Assembly (NCBI GenBank): GCA_965116565.1
Contig: OZ220699.1
Coordinates: 3,224,001 to 3,288,000, forward strand
From: Bin87 sp965116565
Lineage (GTDB): Bacteria; Chloroflexota; Dehalococcoidia; Lucifugimonadales; UBA3495
Length of the DNA stretch: 64,000 nt
Direction of reading: 5' to 3'
Part shown: one piece after another, positions 8,721-18,839 of the stretch
Layout of the letters: the number at the start of each line of letters is the position of its first letter
How positions within the stretch are numbered: the first letter of the stretch is position 1
Position numbers and translations under genes: made by a program
The notes under the pieces: model-generated
What the model saw: only the letters and a program-made list of their open reading frames with translations
Databases searched by the model: none
Told to the model about the DNA's origin: nothing

Positions 8721-11700
8721 TTGACCTTCCTCACTGAGCTAGCCTTGCGGCGCAAGTCGGTTACCGTGATGGCGATGGTCCTGCTTCTGCTGGCGGGCGT
8801 GTTTTCATACAACCAGTTGCGCCAGGAGCTTTTCCCCGAAATCAGCTTCTCGATAATTTACGTCGTCACCTCCTACCAGCAGGGCGATCCCTCCACTGTG
8901 GCAAACGATGTGACAGCCAAGGTGGAGAACCTCATTATCGGGATGCCCGACCTGGAAAAGACCACCTCCATTTCCACCGGCGATCTGTCCCTGGTAACGG
9001 CCAATTTCATCCCCGGTTCTGATGTCGAGGACGCTGAGGAGGAGATCCGCAGCCGTGTCAGCGGCCTGTCTCTTCCTGACAACGCCGGCGAACCCTACGT
9101 TCTGCGACTGTCCTCCGATATCTTTCCGGTGATGCTCCTCACCGTCAGCGGCCAGCAGGATATTCCCTCGCTTCGCCGCATCACGGATGATGAGATCATC
9201 CCGCGCCTTGAGGCTGTGAGCGGCGTCTACGACGTAACCGTGGATGGCGGCGTGCCGGAACGAGTCTCGGTAATCGTTGACCCGACCCGCACGGACGAGC
9301 ATGACCTCACGGTACAAGACGTGGTCAATGCCGTTTCAGGAAACGCAATCGACCTCAACGCCGGGACATTAAACAGCGATGAACGCTCCATAGGTCTGCG
9401 CGCCTACCAGGGCTACGCCAACCTGGATTCGATTCGCGATTTGCCGGTGGGTTACACCAGGAACGGGCCGAACCCTCTGAATCCTGGCATTGTGGACTCC
9501 GCCGTCACTCCCATCCTCCTTTCCGACGTTGCCACCGTAACCATCGACACTCCCGAATCCGACACCGTGTCGCGCACCAATGGTCAGCCCAGTCTTTCGC
9601 TGGAGGTGCTGCGGCTGCCGGAAGGCAACACCATCGAACTGACGCAGGAACTCCTTGACGTGATCGAGGATCTCGACCTGCCACCGGGCGTCCAGGTCGA
9701 CGTGCTCTACAACGACGGGCCGGCGCTGGAAGAGCAGCTTGCCAACGTCGTCGGCCAGGGCGGCCTTGGTTTCATCATCGCCGTGTGCGCCATCTTCCTG
9801 TTCCTGCTTCAACTCCGTCCTACCGCGATTCGTGGGATCCTCCATACCCTGCGCCCTACGCTCATCATTGCGATCTCAATTCCGCTCAGCGTCATGATCA
9901 CAGTTCTGGTCATGGCTGTGGCGGACTGGGCGCTGAATTTCATGAGCCTGGCCGGCCTGGCGATCGCCGTCGGACGTATCGTGGACGACAGCATCGTGGT
10001 GCTGGAAAACGTCTACCGGCACGTCCAGTCCGGGTCCCGGCGCGTGCCCACCGGCGGCGACGAGGCTTTCGCATACCGGTTCGCTCCCCTGGGCGACAAC
10101 CCGGCTCTGGCTGCCGCCATCCACGGCACTCGCGAGGTGGGCCCCGCGATCCTCGCATCCACCCTGACCACCGTCGCCGTGTTCCTGCCCCTGGGATTCA
10201 TTCCCGGCATCGTCGGCGAATTTTTCCTGCCCTTCGCGCAGACGGTGTGCGTCTCGCTGCTGGCCTCAACATTCATCGCGCTGACCGCGGTGCCCGTCCT
10301 TGCGTCCATGCTGCTGCGACCAGGAGACATGGCCGACGAGGACGACACGGTCGTCGAGGATACCTGGCTCCAGCGCATCTACACACCCATACTGCGCTGG
10401 GCGCTGAACCACCCCCTGTTGACCGTGTTGGGTTGCATCGCGGCCGTCGGCGCGAGCCTACCCCTTCTCATAATCCTTCCCATCACGCTGTTTTCGTCAG
10501 GCGAGGCCGAATCGATGCGAATCGATGTGACCATGCCCGAAAACACCGGTCCCGCCGCCATGTTCCGCGAGGTACGCGCCATCGAGCAGGTCCTGGACGA
10601 GTATGTGGAGGCCGGATACATCACGGCCTATCAGGGAACTATGGGCGCCACCAGCCAGGATTTCGGCCCCAGTATCGGTGAATCCGGCTTCGACGTTTCC
10701 GGCTTTTTCCTCGCCCTCACCGACGAGGTACCTCCTGACTTCGCAGACGAACTGCGAGAAGCCCTGCCCGACAAGGAAAACGTCGATATACAGATATTTG
10801 TAGACTCAGCCGGCCCCCCGCAGTCCGGCATCGAAATCGCGGTCACCGGCAGCAACTTCAACCAGGTCACGGGGGCTGCCAACACCCTTTTCGAACGCAT
10901 CGCGCCTCTTGACGGGGTGGTGAACCTGAAAACCAACGTCAGCGATAACAAAGAGGAACTTACCTTCGAGGTCGATACCAGAGAGGCCGGTCGCTATGGC
11001 TTGAGTTCCCTGGCTGTGGCGGGTCAAATCCGCACCTGGGTCTACGGGCACGACGCTGCCGACGTCAACCTGTCCGGCGACACATACGACGTGGTGGTTC
11101 GCGGCGAGAGCGATCAGGTCGACGAAATCGTTGAACTCCAGGCGCTCCCCATCGCCGGACCCTTCGGCGCAGTCCCGCTCGGCTCCATCAGCGACGTCAA
11201 GACTACCGTCGGTCCCTCGGTCGTAACCCATTACGACGGCGATCGCTCCGTGACCATCACTGGCGAAATCGAGGACCGGGACCCTCAAGCCGTCAGCGCA
11301 CGCATCGATCGCGAGATCGCGACCGCGAATTTCCCGGCCAGCGTGACGGTGCGGCAGGGCGGATTCGCCAGCGACATCGAAGAGCAGTTCCAGAACGTCT
11401 ATATCGCCATGGCGGTCGGCCTCGCGTTGGTCTATCTGGTCATGGTGGCGACTCTGGGCTCTCTCCGGGACCCGTTCATCGTGGTGCTCAGCATGCCCCT
11501 GGCCGTGGTCGGTGCTCTCATCGCCCTTACCATCACCGGGCGAGCCCTGAGCCTCCCCTCCATGATGGGGTTCCTGTTCCTGATCGGAATCGTGGTCACC
11601 AACGCGATTGTGCTGATCATCTTCGTCTCACAGTTGCGCTCCCGGGGCCTCGCGGTGATGGACGCCATCATGATGGCGGGACGCACGCGCCTGAGGCCCA

Positions 11701-11945
11701 TCCTGATGACCGCTTTCACCACTATTCTGGCCCTGTTCCCGCTGGCATTCAGCAACACCAGCGGGCTGGTGGGCTCAGAGTTGGCCACGGTGGTGATCGG
11801 GGGTCTGATCAGCTCGACTTTTCTGACTCTGGTGGCCGTCCCCGTTACCTATGTGCTGCTCCACCAGTCGGTACCCGATCTGGCCCTGCGCGTGCGCCGG
11901 CTCGTGGCGCGCCAACCCAGGACGGAGGCGGACGCAATTTCCTGA
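8721..11945 (+). CDS. RND-family efflux permease
   Basis: 1074 residues, TTG start at 8721 with AGGAGC 4 nt upstream. Typical RND layout: TM1 after LALRRKSVTVM, a large first extracytoplasmic loop, helices 2-6, a second loop and helices 8-12. The TM4 proton-relay pair is present (VGRIVDDSIVVLENV). The TM10 lysine of AcrB is replaced by threonine (LIGIVVTNAIVLI), which is common outside Proteobacteria. The family uses the proton gradient to extrude lipophilic compounds. It is followed 48 bp later by a periplasmic-adaptor-type lipoprotein, forming a two-gene pump. No outer-membrane channel gene is present, consistent with a cell lacking an outer membrane. Confidence 0.92.
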   Translation: MTFLTELALRRKSVTVMAMVLLLLAGVFSYNQLRQELFPEISFSIIYVVTSYQQGDPSTVANDVTAKVENLIIGMPDLEKTTSISTGDLSLVTANFIPGSDVEDAEEEIRSRVSGLSLPDNAGEPYVLRLSSDIFPVMLLTVSGQQDIPSLRRITDDEIIPRLEAVSGVYDVTVDGGVPERVSVIVDPTRTDEHDLTVQDVVNAVSGNAIDLNAGTLNSDERSIGLRAYQGYANLDSIRDLPVGYTRNGPNPLNPGIVDSAVTPILLSDVATVTIDTPESDTVSRTNGQPSLSLEVLRLPEGNTIELTQELLDVIEDLDLPPGVQVDVLYNDGPALEEQLANVVGQGGLGFIIAVCAIFLFLLQLRPTAIRGILHTLRPTLIIAISIPLSVMITVLVMAVADWALNFMSLAGLAIAVGRIVDDSIVVLENVYRHVQSGSRRVPTGGDEAFAYRFAPLGDNPALAAAIHGTREVGPAILASTLTTVAVFLPLGFIPGIVGEFFLPFAQTVCVSLLASTFIALTAVPVLASMLLRPGDMADEDDTVVEDTWLQRIYTPILRWALNHPLLTVLGCIAAVGASLPLLIILPITLFSSGEAESMRIDVTMPENTGPAAMFREVRAIEQVLDEYVEAGYITAYQGTMGATSQDFGPSIGESGFDVSGFFLALTDEVPPDFADELREALPDKENVDIQIFVDSAGPPQSGIEIAVTGSNFNQVTGAANTLFERIAPLDGVVNLKTNVSDNKEELTFEVDTREAGRYGLSSLAVAGQIRTWVYGHDAADVNLSGDTYDVVVRGESDQVDEIVELQALPIAGPFGAVPLGSISDVKTTVGPSVVTHYDGDRSVTITGEIEDRDPQAVSARIDREIATANFPASVTVRQGGFASDIEEQFQNVYIAMAVGLALVYLVMVATLGSLRDPFIVVLSMPLAVVGALIALTITGRALSLPSMMGFLFLIGIVVTNAIVLIIFVSQLRSRGLAVMDAIMMAGRTRLRPILMTAFTTILALFPLAFSNTSGLVGSELATVVIGGLISSTFLTLVAVPVTYVLLHQSVPDLALRVRRLVARQPRTEADAIS

Positions 11946-11993
11946 CGGTCGGATCACCGACCGTAGGTTTGCCCCAGAATCACCGGAGTAACT

Positions 11994-13994
11994 ATGTTGA
12001 ATTTGAAGCCCGCTCCTTTCCCGTCGGCAACGGTTCGATTCCCAATAGCCATTCCCCTAGCGTTGTTGATTCTGTCGGCGATATTGTTCATCGGTTGCGG
12101 CGCCAGCGCCGACACCACGGACGCTCCCGAAGATGCCGCCGCGCCGTCCGGCGCCGGGGCGCCGACCGAAGCCGTCCAGAGCGACTTCCGGGTTCGCAGC
12201 GAGTTGATCTTCGCCACCCGCGCTGATTTGTCCTTCGAGCTTGCCGGGGAGGTGGGTGCGGTCAACGTCGCGGTTGGCGACTACGTGTCCGCGGGGGACG
12301 TGCTCGCCACGCTGGACGCCGAGACGGCTACCGACCTCCAGCACGCCGAAGCTCTCGCCAAGTTCAAGGTTGATCAAACGCAAAACGAGTTGGCCCGGGT
12401 CCTCGGCCTGCAGTCTGACGACCCGTTGATACGCGCTCGCGCCGAAAACTCCCTGGCCAAAGCCGAGGTAGCTTTGGAAGCGGCCGAAGACGCTCTGGAG
12501 GACTACCAGCTCGAGCACGAGGTCGCCCTCAGCGCGGCCGTCCAGAGGGTCGCGGATGCAACCGCCGCCCTCGACCGTGCCGAGGACGCCGTCCAGGACT
12601 TTGCCGATGCCCACGGTGAGCACTTCGCCAACGCTTTGGCGGCTCGCGCCCAGGCCCGCACGGGGCTGGATGCGGCCCAGGATGCCGTGCAGGATTTCGT
12701 CCCCCTGCACTACGAATCGCTGAGCAAACTCCAGAGCAGCATTTCGCAGAGTGAAATCTCGCTCGACCAGACCCGGGAGCGGCTCCGCGATTTCGACAAG
12801 GACCATATCGAGCGCTTGGCGGAGGCCCGTCAAAATCTAGCGGGATCTGAGACTCGGCTCGATGACGCTCAGGACAGGCTGGATGAGTTCTACGTGAAAA
12901 TCGTCAACGAGGAATTCCACGAGCTCACCGACGGGCAGAATTTCGACACGGTTCAGCTCGCCGCCCTCCAGGCCGCGCGCGACTCCGCTCAACGTTCGGT
13001 GGAGACCTGGCAGCAGGAAATCGCCGAACTGCAATTGGGCCCCAAGGAACTCGACCGGACCGCCATCGAGACGCGGATCGGAGAGCTTGAAGCCAACCTC
13101 AGCAGCCTCAACCGCCGCCTCTCAGACGCCCTCGACGGACCCGACCCGGTTGAGCTTAATCGGTTGGAGTCCATCGTGCTCGTTGCCGAGGAGCGCCTCT
13201 ACACAGCGGAGCGGAACCTAGCCGAGGTGGAACAGGGCGTCGACCAGATCGAACTGGCCCGGTTGGAAACCGCCGTCGCGAGCGCCCGCGTCACGTTGGA
13301 CTCAGCCCAGACCAAGTTGGCTCGCCTGGAGGAGGGCCCGGATGCGGCAATTATCGCCGCCCTGAACCAGGCGTTGACCACCGCGGTGGAGACTCGCGAT
13401 GATCTGGCGGCCGGTCCGGATGCTGCGGACATCGCGCTGGCAGAGGCCAACGTCGCCGATGCTCTCGTGGACTTCGCCGACGTGCAGGACGACCTGGGGG
13501 ACACGGTCATCCGCGCTCCGTTTGATGGTCTGGTGCGTTTGGTGACGATTGAACCCGGCGATGCGATCAGGGTTGATGCCCGAGTCATCCAATTGGTCGA
13601 TCCCACCGATGTCGCCATACAGGGCCTCGTGGAAACCAACTATATCGAACGTGTTTCTGCCGGGACCGCCGCGACGGTCACTTTGGCCGCCCTGCCCGGC
13701 GTTACCCTCGACGCGTCGGTGGAGTCGGTCAGTCAGGATGCCCGCACTGAGAGAGGGGTGATCAGCTTCCCCGTCCACTTCAGCCTAACTGTGCCCGACG
13801 ACGTCCAGATCCCCCCCAATCCCGGGCTGGTGACCACGACCATCATCGCGGGCGACACAGCCTCTATGCCGGCCAGGCGTGATCGTCAGCCCGCCGGTTC
13901 TGAAAACCCGGCCGGCAGGCCGGACGGAGCGCAGGGAGGGATGCCCAATGGGCAGTCCGGCGGTTCGGGCGGATCGCCAAACCGGAATCAGTAG
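11994..13994 (+). CDS. RND/HlyD-type membrane-fusion lipoprotein with a very long coiled coil
   Basis: 666 residues from ATG 11994 (CGGAG upstream). An N-terminal hydrophobic segment ends in LFIGCGAS, a lipobox-like site with the Cys at about residue 36. Two lipoyl half-motifs flank the hairpin: SFELAGEVGAVNVAVGDYV near residue 85 and DTVIRAPFDGLVRLVTIEPG near residue 505. Between them lie ~400 residues of heptad-rich, Ala/Glu/Asp-rich helix, far longer than the hairpin of AcrA or MacA (about 70-130). The C-terminus is a Gly/Ser/Gln/Asn-rich tail. It should couple the upstream RND permease to an exit path; the long hairpin may have to span a thick envelope. Confidence 0.88.
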   Translation: MLNLKPAPFPSATVRFPIAIPLALLILSAILFIGCGASADTTDAPEDAAAPSGAGAPTEAVQSDFRVRSELIFATRADLSFELAGEVGAVNVAVGDYVSAGDVLATLDAETATDLQHAEALAKFKVDQTQNELARVLGLQSDDPLIRARAENSLAKAEVALEAAEDALEDYQLEHEVALSAAVQRVADATAALDRAEDAVQDFADAHGEHFANALAARAQARTGLDAAQDAVQDFVPLHYESLSKLQSSISQSEISLDQTRERLRDFDKDHIERLAEARQNLAGSETRLDDAQDRLDEFYVKIVNEEFHELTDGQNFDTVQLAALQAARDSAQRSVETWQQEIAELQLGPKELDRTAIETRIGELEANLSSLNRRLSDALDGPDPVELNRLESIVLVAEERLYTAERNLAEVEQGVDQIELARLETAVASARVTLDSAQTKLARLEEGPDAAIIAALNQALTTAVETRDDLAAGPDAADIALAEANVADALVDFADVQDDLGDTVIRAPFDGLVRLVTIEPGDAIRVDARVIQLVDPTDVAIQGLVETNYIERVSAGTAATVTLAALPGVTLDASVESVSQDARTERGVISFPVHFSLTVPDDVQIPPNPGLVTTTIIAGDTASMPARRDRQPAGSENPAGRPDGAQGGMPNGQSGGSGGSPNRNQ

Positions 13995-14048
13995 CAAAGG
14001 GACCCCAAGCACCGCCAAGGCCGGACGGGGGCGCCGCAGCCTGAGGCT

Positions 14049-14945
14049 CTAGCCGGTCAGTCCCGCCGCGCGCAGGGTCTGCTGCGCCGTGGCCCCGATG
14101 TCCGCCGGCGTCGGGATGATCGCCGCGCCCGCCGCTTCCAGCGCCCGTGTCTTCGACTCCGCAGTGGCGCTCTCGCCCGTGATGATCGCTCCGGCGTGAC
14201 CCATCCGCTTGCCCGATGGCGCGGTCGCGCCCACGATCAGCGTGCATATGGGCTTGTTGAACTCAGACGACCCGATGTATTCGGCCGCCTCCTGTTCCAT
14301 GGTACCGCCGATCTCGCCGATGAACACCACCATGTCGGTGTCGGGGTCCTCGTTGTACAGTTTCAGGACGTCAACGAAGCTGGTGCCTATGATCGGGTCA
14401 CCGCCGATGCCCACGCACGACGACTGTCCTATGCCCAGATCCGTCAACTGCCCGACGGCTTCGTAGGTAAGCGTCCCGCTTCGTGAAACGACACCCACGC
14501 GACCCGGCAGGTGGATGTTGCCCGGCATGATGCCGACCTTGCAGCGCGCTCCTGGGTTGATCATTCCGGGACAGTTGGGACCGATCAGGCGCACGCCGTT
14601 CGCCATCACATAGCGGTACACGCCCACCATGTCCCGAACCGGTATGCCCTCGGTGATGCACGCGATCAACGGAATGCCCGCGTCCACCGACTCGGCGATG
14701 GCATCCGCCGCGAACGGCGGCGGCACAAAAATCAGGGATACGTTGGCCCGGGTTTCCTCCACCGCCTCTCCCACCGAGTCGAAAACCGGCACCACGTCGT
14801 CAAACATCTGCCCGCCGCGTCCCGGCGTAACGCCGGCTACAACCTGAGTGCCGTACGCCTTGCACGCTCGGGCGTGGAAACTTCCCTCCCGACCTGTGAT
14901 GCCCTGCACCAGGATACGGGACTGTTCGTTCAGCAGGATGCCCAT
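14049..14945 (-). CDS. sucD: Succinyl-CoA synthetase (ADP-forming) subunit alpha
   Basis: 298 residues, the usual length. It has the CoA-binding Rossmann start ILVQGITGREGSFH, the GVTPGRGGQ segment, and the phosphohistidine loop region ending in GHAGAIITG with the catalytic His in the GHAGAI motif. With the beta subunit it interconverts succinyl-CoA and succinate, making ATP or GTP in the TCA cycle. It lies 6 bp after the sucC stop, so the two are cotranscribed on the minus strand. Confidence 0.96.
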   Translation of the reverse strand: MGILLNEQSRILVQGITGREGSFHARACKAYGTQVVAGVTPGRGGQMFDDVVPVFDSVGEAVEETRANVSLIFVPPPFAADAIAESVDAGIPLIACITEGIPVRDMVGVYRYVMANGVRLIGPNCPGMINPGARCKVGIMPGNIHLPGRVGVVSRSGTLTYEAVGQLTDLGIGQSSCVGIGGDPIIGTSFVDVLKLYNEDPDTDMVVFIGEIGGTMEQEAAEYIGSSEFNKPICTLIVGATAPSGKRMGHAGAIITGESATAESKTRALEAAGAAIIPTPADIGATAQQTLRAAGLTG

Positions 14946-14951
14946 GCTCCG

Positions 14952-16118
14952 TCAGCCTTTTGCGCCGGCCTCCGCCGACAGCGCGGCAGCAGCTTCCGTC
15001 AACGTGTCGGTGAAGGTTACGTTGAGGCCCGATTGGGCCAGGATTTCCTTGCCTTCCTCGAGGTTGGTGCCCAGCATCCGCACCACCAAAGGCTGCGTGG
15101 CCCGGCATTCCTCGAAAGCCATTACGATGCCCCGTGCCGCCACATCGCAGCGGAGTATCCCGCCAAAGATGTTCACAAGCACCTGGTTTACCTTGGGGTC
15201 CGACAGGATGATACCCACGGCCGTGGCGACCTTCTCTTCCGTCGCTCCGCCGCCAACGTCCAGAAAGTTGGCCGGCGCCGCGCCCGCTGCATTCGCGACG
15301 TCCAGCGTCGCCATCGCCAGGCCCGCTCCGTTAACCAGGCAGCCGACGCTCCCGTCCAGGCTCACGTAGGCGATGTCGTCGTCCGCTGCCCTCGCTTCCA
15401 GTTGGTCTTCCTGGGCGCGGTCGCGCAGTTCGCGCAAGTCGGCATGGCGGAACAGGGCGTCGTCCTCAACGTCCATCTTGGCGTCAAGGGCGACCACGCC
15501 GCCGTCGCCGGTTATGATCAGTGGGTTCACCTCCACCAACGAGCAATCGTTGTCGGTGAATATGCGATAAAGGACGCTCAGTATTTCGGCGCCCTGTCGA
15601 GCCGTAGCCCCCGACATGCCCAGTCTGGCTGCCACTCGCCGGCATTGGAATGGCATCAGGCCCAGCCCCGGCTCAACGGCCTCGGTGATAATGGCCTCCG
15701 GGTTGGTGGCGGCAACCTCTTCGATCGACATTCCGCCCGCTGCGCTGGCAATGAGCACCGGCCCGCGGTGATTCCGGTCCATCGTGATGGCCACGTACAT
15801 CTCCGTGGCGATGTCTGCCAACTCCTCCACCAGCACCTGATCCACCGGCACGCCGCTTGCGTCGGTCTGGTGAGTTACCAGTTGCGAGCCCAACAGGCCG
15901 CCGGCGAACTCTTGCCCCTCCCGAGCCGAACTGACGACTTTGACCCCGCCCGCCAGGCCTCGCCCACCGGCGTGCACCTGCGCCTTCACCACTGCCCTGC
16001 CGCCGTACGTTGCGATGGCTTCTGCTGTTTCCGTTGGGGTACGCGCAATCGTCCCATTGGGGATTGGAATACCGTAGGCGGCGAAGATTTGCTTGGCTTG
16101 ATATTCGTGCAATTTCAT
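14952..16118 (-). CDS. sucC: Succinyl-CoA synthetase (ADP-forming) subunit beta
   Basis: 388 residues from ATG 16118, giving the canonical N-terminus MKLHEYQAKQIFAAYG. An in-frame ATG four codons earlier (16130, AGGG upstream) is possible. The ATP-grasp domain has VVKAQVHAGGRG and metal-binding LVEVNPLI; the C-terminal CoA-ligase domain shows NGAGLAMATLD and VNIFGGI. It binds the nucleotide and succinate and works with SucD. First gene of the sucCD pair, divergent from the MATE exporter gene. Confidence 0.96.
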   Translation of the reverse strand: MKLHEYQAKQIFAAYGIPIPNGTIARTPTETAEAIATYGGRAVVKAQVHAGGRGLAGGVKVVSSAREGQEFAGGLLGSQLVTHQTDASGVPVDQVLVEELADIATEMYVAITMDRNHRGPVLIASAAGGMSIEEVAATNPEAIITEAVEPGLGLMPFQCRRVAARLGMSGATARQGAEILSVLYRIFTDNDCSLVEVNPLIITGDGGVVALDAKMDVEDDALFRHADLRELRDRAQEDQLEARAADDDIAYVSLDGSVGCLVNGAGLAMATLDVANAAGAAPANFLDVGGGATEEKVATAVGIILSDPKVNQVLVNIFGGILRCDVAARGIVMAFEECRATQPLVVRMLGTNLEEGKEILAQSGLNVTFTDTLTEAAAALSAEAGAKG

Positions 16119-16301
16119 CGCGCCGTCCATTTTGCCCTACGTCGCCATCCCCGTCAACGCAGAGGAACAAGCCGTGCACGCCCCTGCGAATTCATCGGTC
16201 ATGTGCCTGATCCACCGCCACGGCGCGCGCCGCGATTCCGCCGACCTTCCGCAAATCCGTCTTGCCAACGCGTACGCGTGATCGCACACCGTGCATAATC
16301 T

Positions 16302-17765
16302 ATGAACGGTTCTGCGCGAACCACGAACCGCCGGGATACCCAAACGATGGCCGAACCTCGACCCAGAACCCTCCGCGCCGAAACCATGGGGACCGCTCCC
16401 ATGTGGTTCCTGCTGTTGCAGATGTCCATGCCGCCGATGTTTGCCATCGTCGTGATGGCTCTGTACAGCATCGTGGATCGGGCGTTCGTGGGAAATGTCA
16501 TCGGCGTGGACGCGCTCAGCGGCTTGTCGGCGGCGTTTCCGGCCCAGATCGCCGCCGTTGCCGTCGGCCTCCTGCCCGGCCTCGGCGGTATGTCCGTCGT
16601 GTCCCGCGCCCTTGGCGCCCGGGACACCCGACAGGCCTCCCGGGTCATCGGCTCCTCTCTCTTGATTCTGGCTCCCATATACCTGGCGATGACCATCGCG
16701 GGTTTGCTTAACCTGGACGCACTGACCGGGTTGATGGGCGCATCAGCCAACACCGCGCCCTACGCCCGAGAGTACCTGGTGATCATCCTGCCGGGCGGTA
16801 TCCTTACCATGCTGGCCATCATGGCCAACAACCTGCTCATGGCCGAGGGCAGGCCGGGTTCCGCGACCATAATCCTGGCCGGCGGCGCCATCGCCAACGT
16901 GATCCTGGATGCCCTGTTCATCGTCGTGTTCGGCTGGGGGATCACGGGCGCCGCCGCGGCCACCGTGCTCGCGCAGGGATTGGCGGTCCTATACGTTGCG
17001 TGGTTTTATCTCTCGGGAAGCAGCGCACTCACCGTCTCCTTCGATGCAATGCGTCTCCGACCCGGACTGATGCGGGAAATCGTTGCGTTGGGTTTGCCCA
17101 TCTTCATTATCGAAGCCGCCCGCTCGATAGTCGTCATCGCGATCAACAACATCCTGAGCCAATACCAGGGAGGCGACGGCTACATCGCCCTGTTCGGCGT
17201 GATCAACTCGGTCCTGGAATTCGCGCTGGCCCCGTTCATTGGCATTGCGCTGGCGTATCTCGCCCTCGCCGCCTACAACTACGGCGCGAGGAATTACCAG
17301 CGCATCCGGCAGGCCATCTGGCAGAGTTGCCTGGGCGCAACCGTCGCCGGCGCGTTGGTGATCGCCGTTCTGCTGCCCGTTTCGGGGTATCTCATCGCAC
17401 TGTTCGCGGAAACCGATGCTTTGCCTGCCGAGGCGGCCGGCGCACTGCGCGTGGCGTTGCTCGCGCTGCCCGTCGTGGGTGTCGAGTTCGTGGGTTCGGT
17501 GGCTTTTCAGGCACTGGGCAAGGCCTGGCCGTCCGTCGTGCTCACCGTTACGCAGCGCGTTGTTCTGCTTCTGATATGGGTAATTGCGCTGTCAGAAGTT
17601 CTGGGCGTGTGGGGTGTGTGGTGGTCATTCCCCGTAACGGACGTCAGCGCCATGTTCCTGGGGTTTGGAGCGCTGGCCTTGGTGTGGCGTCGCGTCGACC
17701 GGTGGGGCGAGGCTGATTTCGCGCGCAGGACAGGCGACTTTGACATCGCAACGGGTCGGCAGTAG
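16302..17765 (+). CDS. MATE-family multidrug exporter
   Basis: 487 residues with about 12 hydrophobic helices in two similar halves. MATE hallmarks are seen at ALYSIVDRAFVG (TM2), the PAQIAAVAVGLLPGLGGMSVVSRALGAR-type loop (first half) and the matching APFIGIALAYLALAAYNYGAR in the second half. MATE proteins export cationic or aromatic compounds in exchange for Na+ or H+. The start is uncertain: ATG 16302 has no clear Shine-Dalgarno, and ATG 16347 is an alternative that still precedes TM1. Confidence 0.88.
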   Translation: MNGSARTTNRRDTQTMAEPRPRTLRAETMGTAPMWFLLLQMSMPPMFAIVVMALYSIVDRAFVGNVIGVDALSGLSAAFPAQIAAVAVGLLPGLGGMSVVSRALGARDTRQASRVIGSSLLILAPIYLAMTIAGLLNLDALTGLMGASANTAPYAREYLVIILPGGILTMLAIMANNLLMAEGRPGSATIILAGGAIANVILDALFIVVFGWGITGAAAATVLAQGLAVLYVAWFYLSGSSALTVSFDAMRLRPGLMREIVALGLPIFIIEAARSIVVIAINNILSQYQGGDGYIALFGVINSVLEFALAPFIGIALAYLALAAYNYGARNYQRIRQAIWQSCLGATVAGALVIAVLLPVSGYLIALFAETDALPAEAAGALRVALLALPVVGVEFVGSVAFQALGKAWPSVVLTVTQRVVLLLIWVIALSEVLGVWGVWWSFPVTDVSAMFLGFGALALVWRRVDRWGEADFARRTGDFDIATGRQ

Positions 17766-17817
17766 CATTGCGGCCAGTTATTGATACTCGAAAGACCCAA
17801 CCCAACGGAGGCGCATC

Positions 17818-18276
17818 ATGGCAATGAATTCTTCCGGCGTATCGCACATCGCCGTTTGTGTCCGCGACCTTGACGAATCCCTCAAATTCTACCGGGACGT
17901 CCTGGGCATGACCGTGACCGTTGACCGTGTTCAGGACACGTCGACCGGCGGCCTGCCCCACGTCTATGCCCACGATCGCGCCACCCGTCGCCAGGCCATC
18001 CTTTCCTACGGTGAGGGCGCGGTTCCCACCCTGGTGATGACCAGCCACCCGGGGAGTGATTCTGACGGCGCGCCCATCAAGCTGGACCAGGTCGGCATCA
18101 GCCACATCTCCTTCTCCGTCCCCGACGTGAAAGCCCTGGCGGACGAGCTCATCGCAGCCGGCGTCGAGCTGGCCGGCCCGATGGACGGTTTCACGAACGC
18201 CGACGGCGAGGTATCCAGCATCTTCGTGTACGACCCGGACGGCATCCTCGTGCAGTTCGACAGCGGCGGCGGCTAA
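17818..18276 (+). CDS. VOC (glyoxalase/bleomycin-resistance fold) protein 1
   Basis: 152 residues with CGGAGG ahead of ATG 17818. A single VOC module made of two beta-alpha-beta-beta-beta halves: GVSHIAVCVRDLDESLKFYRDVLGM at the start and QVGISHISFSVPDVKALADEL in the second half, ending in YDPDGILVQF. The His of SHIAV, the His of SHISF and a late acidic residue are the usual metal ligands. Such proteins are lyases, isomerases or extradiol dioxygenases; the reaction cannot be assigned. About 65% similar by eye to the next gene, so a recent tandem duplication. Confidence 0.88.
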   Translation: MAMNSSGVSHIAVCVRDLDESLKFYRDVLGMTVTVDRVQDTSTGGLPHVYAHDRATRRQAILSYGEGAVPTLVMTSHPGSDSDGAPIKLDQVGISHISFSVPDVKALADELIAAGVELAGPMDGFTNADGEVSSIFVYDPDGILVQFDSGGG

Positions 18277-18355
18277 TGTTCCATACAGCCATGTGAAACG
18301 CGGAGGCGGCGCGTGCATCGGCCGCCTCCCATAGAGTCCACAAGGAGGGCCCACC

Positions 18356-18811
18356 ATGCCCATGACAGCTTCCGGGGTGTCACACATCGCCATCTGCGTA
18401 AGAGACCTCGACGTGTCCCTCAGGTTTTATTGCGACGCCCTCGGGATGTCCATAGTTAGCGACGTCATACAGGACACCACCACCGGCGGCCTGCCCCACG
18501 TGTACGCTCACAACCGTCGCACGCGCCGGCAGGTGCGCCTCGCCTATGCCGACGGCGCGAAGCCCACCCTGACCATGACCAGCCACCCCGGCGAGGACCC
18601 GGACGGGACCCCAATCAAGCTCGACCAGGTGGGAATCAGCCATATATCGTTCTCAGTTCCCGATCCCAAAGCGTTGGCGGAGAACTTGTCCGCCCAGGGA
18701 GTGCCTCTGGCCGCCCCCATGGAGGTCTGGACCAACGCGGAGGGCAGGGTCAGCAGCTTCTACGTGTACGACCCGGACGGTATTCTGGTCCAATTCGATG
18801 CCGGCGCATAA
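18356..18811 (+). CDS. VOC (glyoxalase/bleomycin-resistance fold) protein 2
   Basis: 151 residues, strong AAGGAGG before ATG 18356. Near-duplicate of the upstream VOC gene, keeping TGGLPHVYAH, SHPGEDPDGTPIKLDQVG and YVYDPDGILVQFD, with the same metal-ligand histidines. Divergence is greatest in the middle strands that shape the active site, so substrates may differ. Same strand, 79 bp after VOC 1, probably one transcript with the following genes. Confidence 0.88.
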   Translation: MPMTASGVSHIAICVRDLDVSLRFYCDALGMSIVSDVIQDTTTGGLPHVYAHNRRTRRQVRLAYADGAKPTLTMTSHPGEDPDGTPIKLDQVGISHISFSVPDPKALAENLSAQGVPLAAPMEVWTNAEGRVSSFYVYDPDGILVQFDAGA

Positions 18812-18839
18812 GCAACTCTTGAGAAGGCGGTATTAGGGT

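Noticed and set aside
14511..16298. Long plus-strand frame opposite sucCD
   Set aside because: The minus strand encodes full-length SucD and SucC; the plus frame is a compositional shadow.
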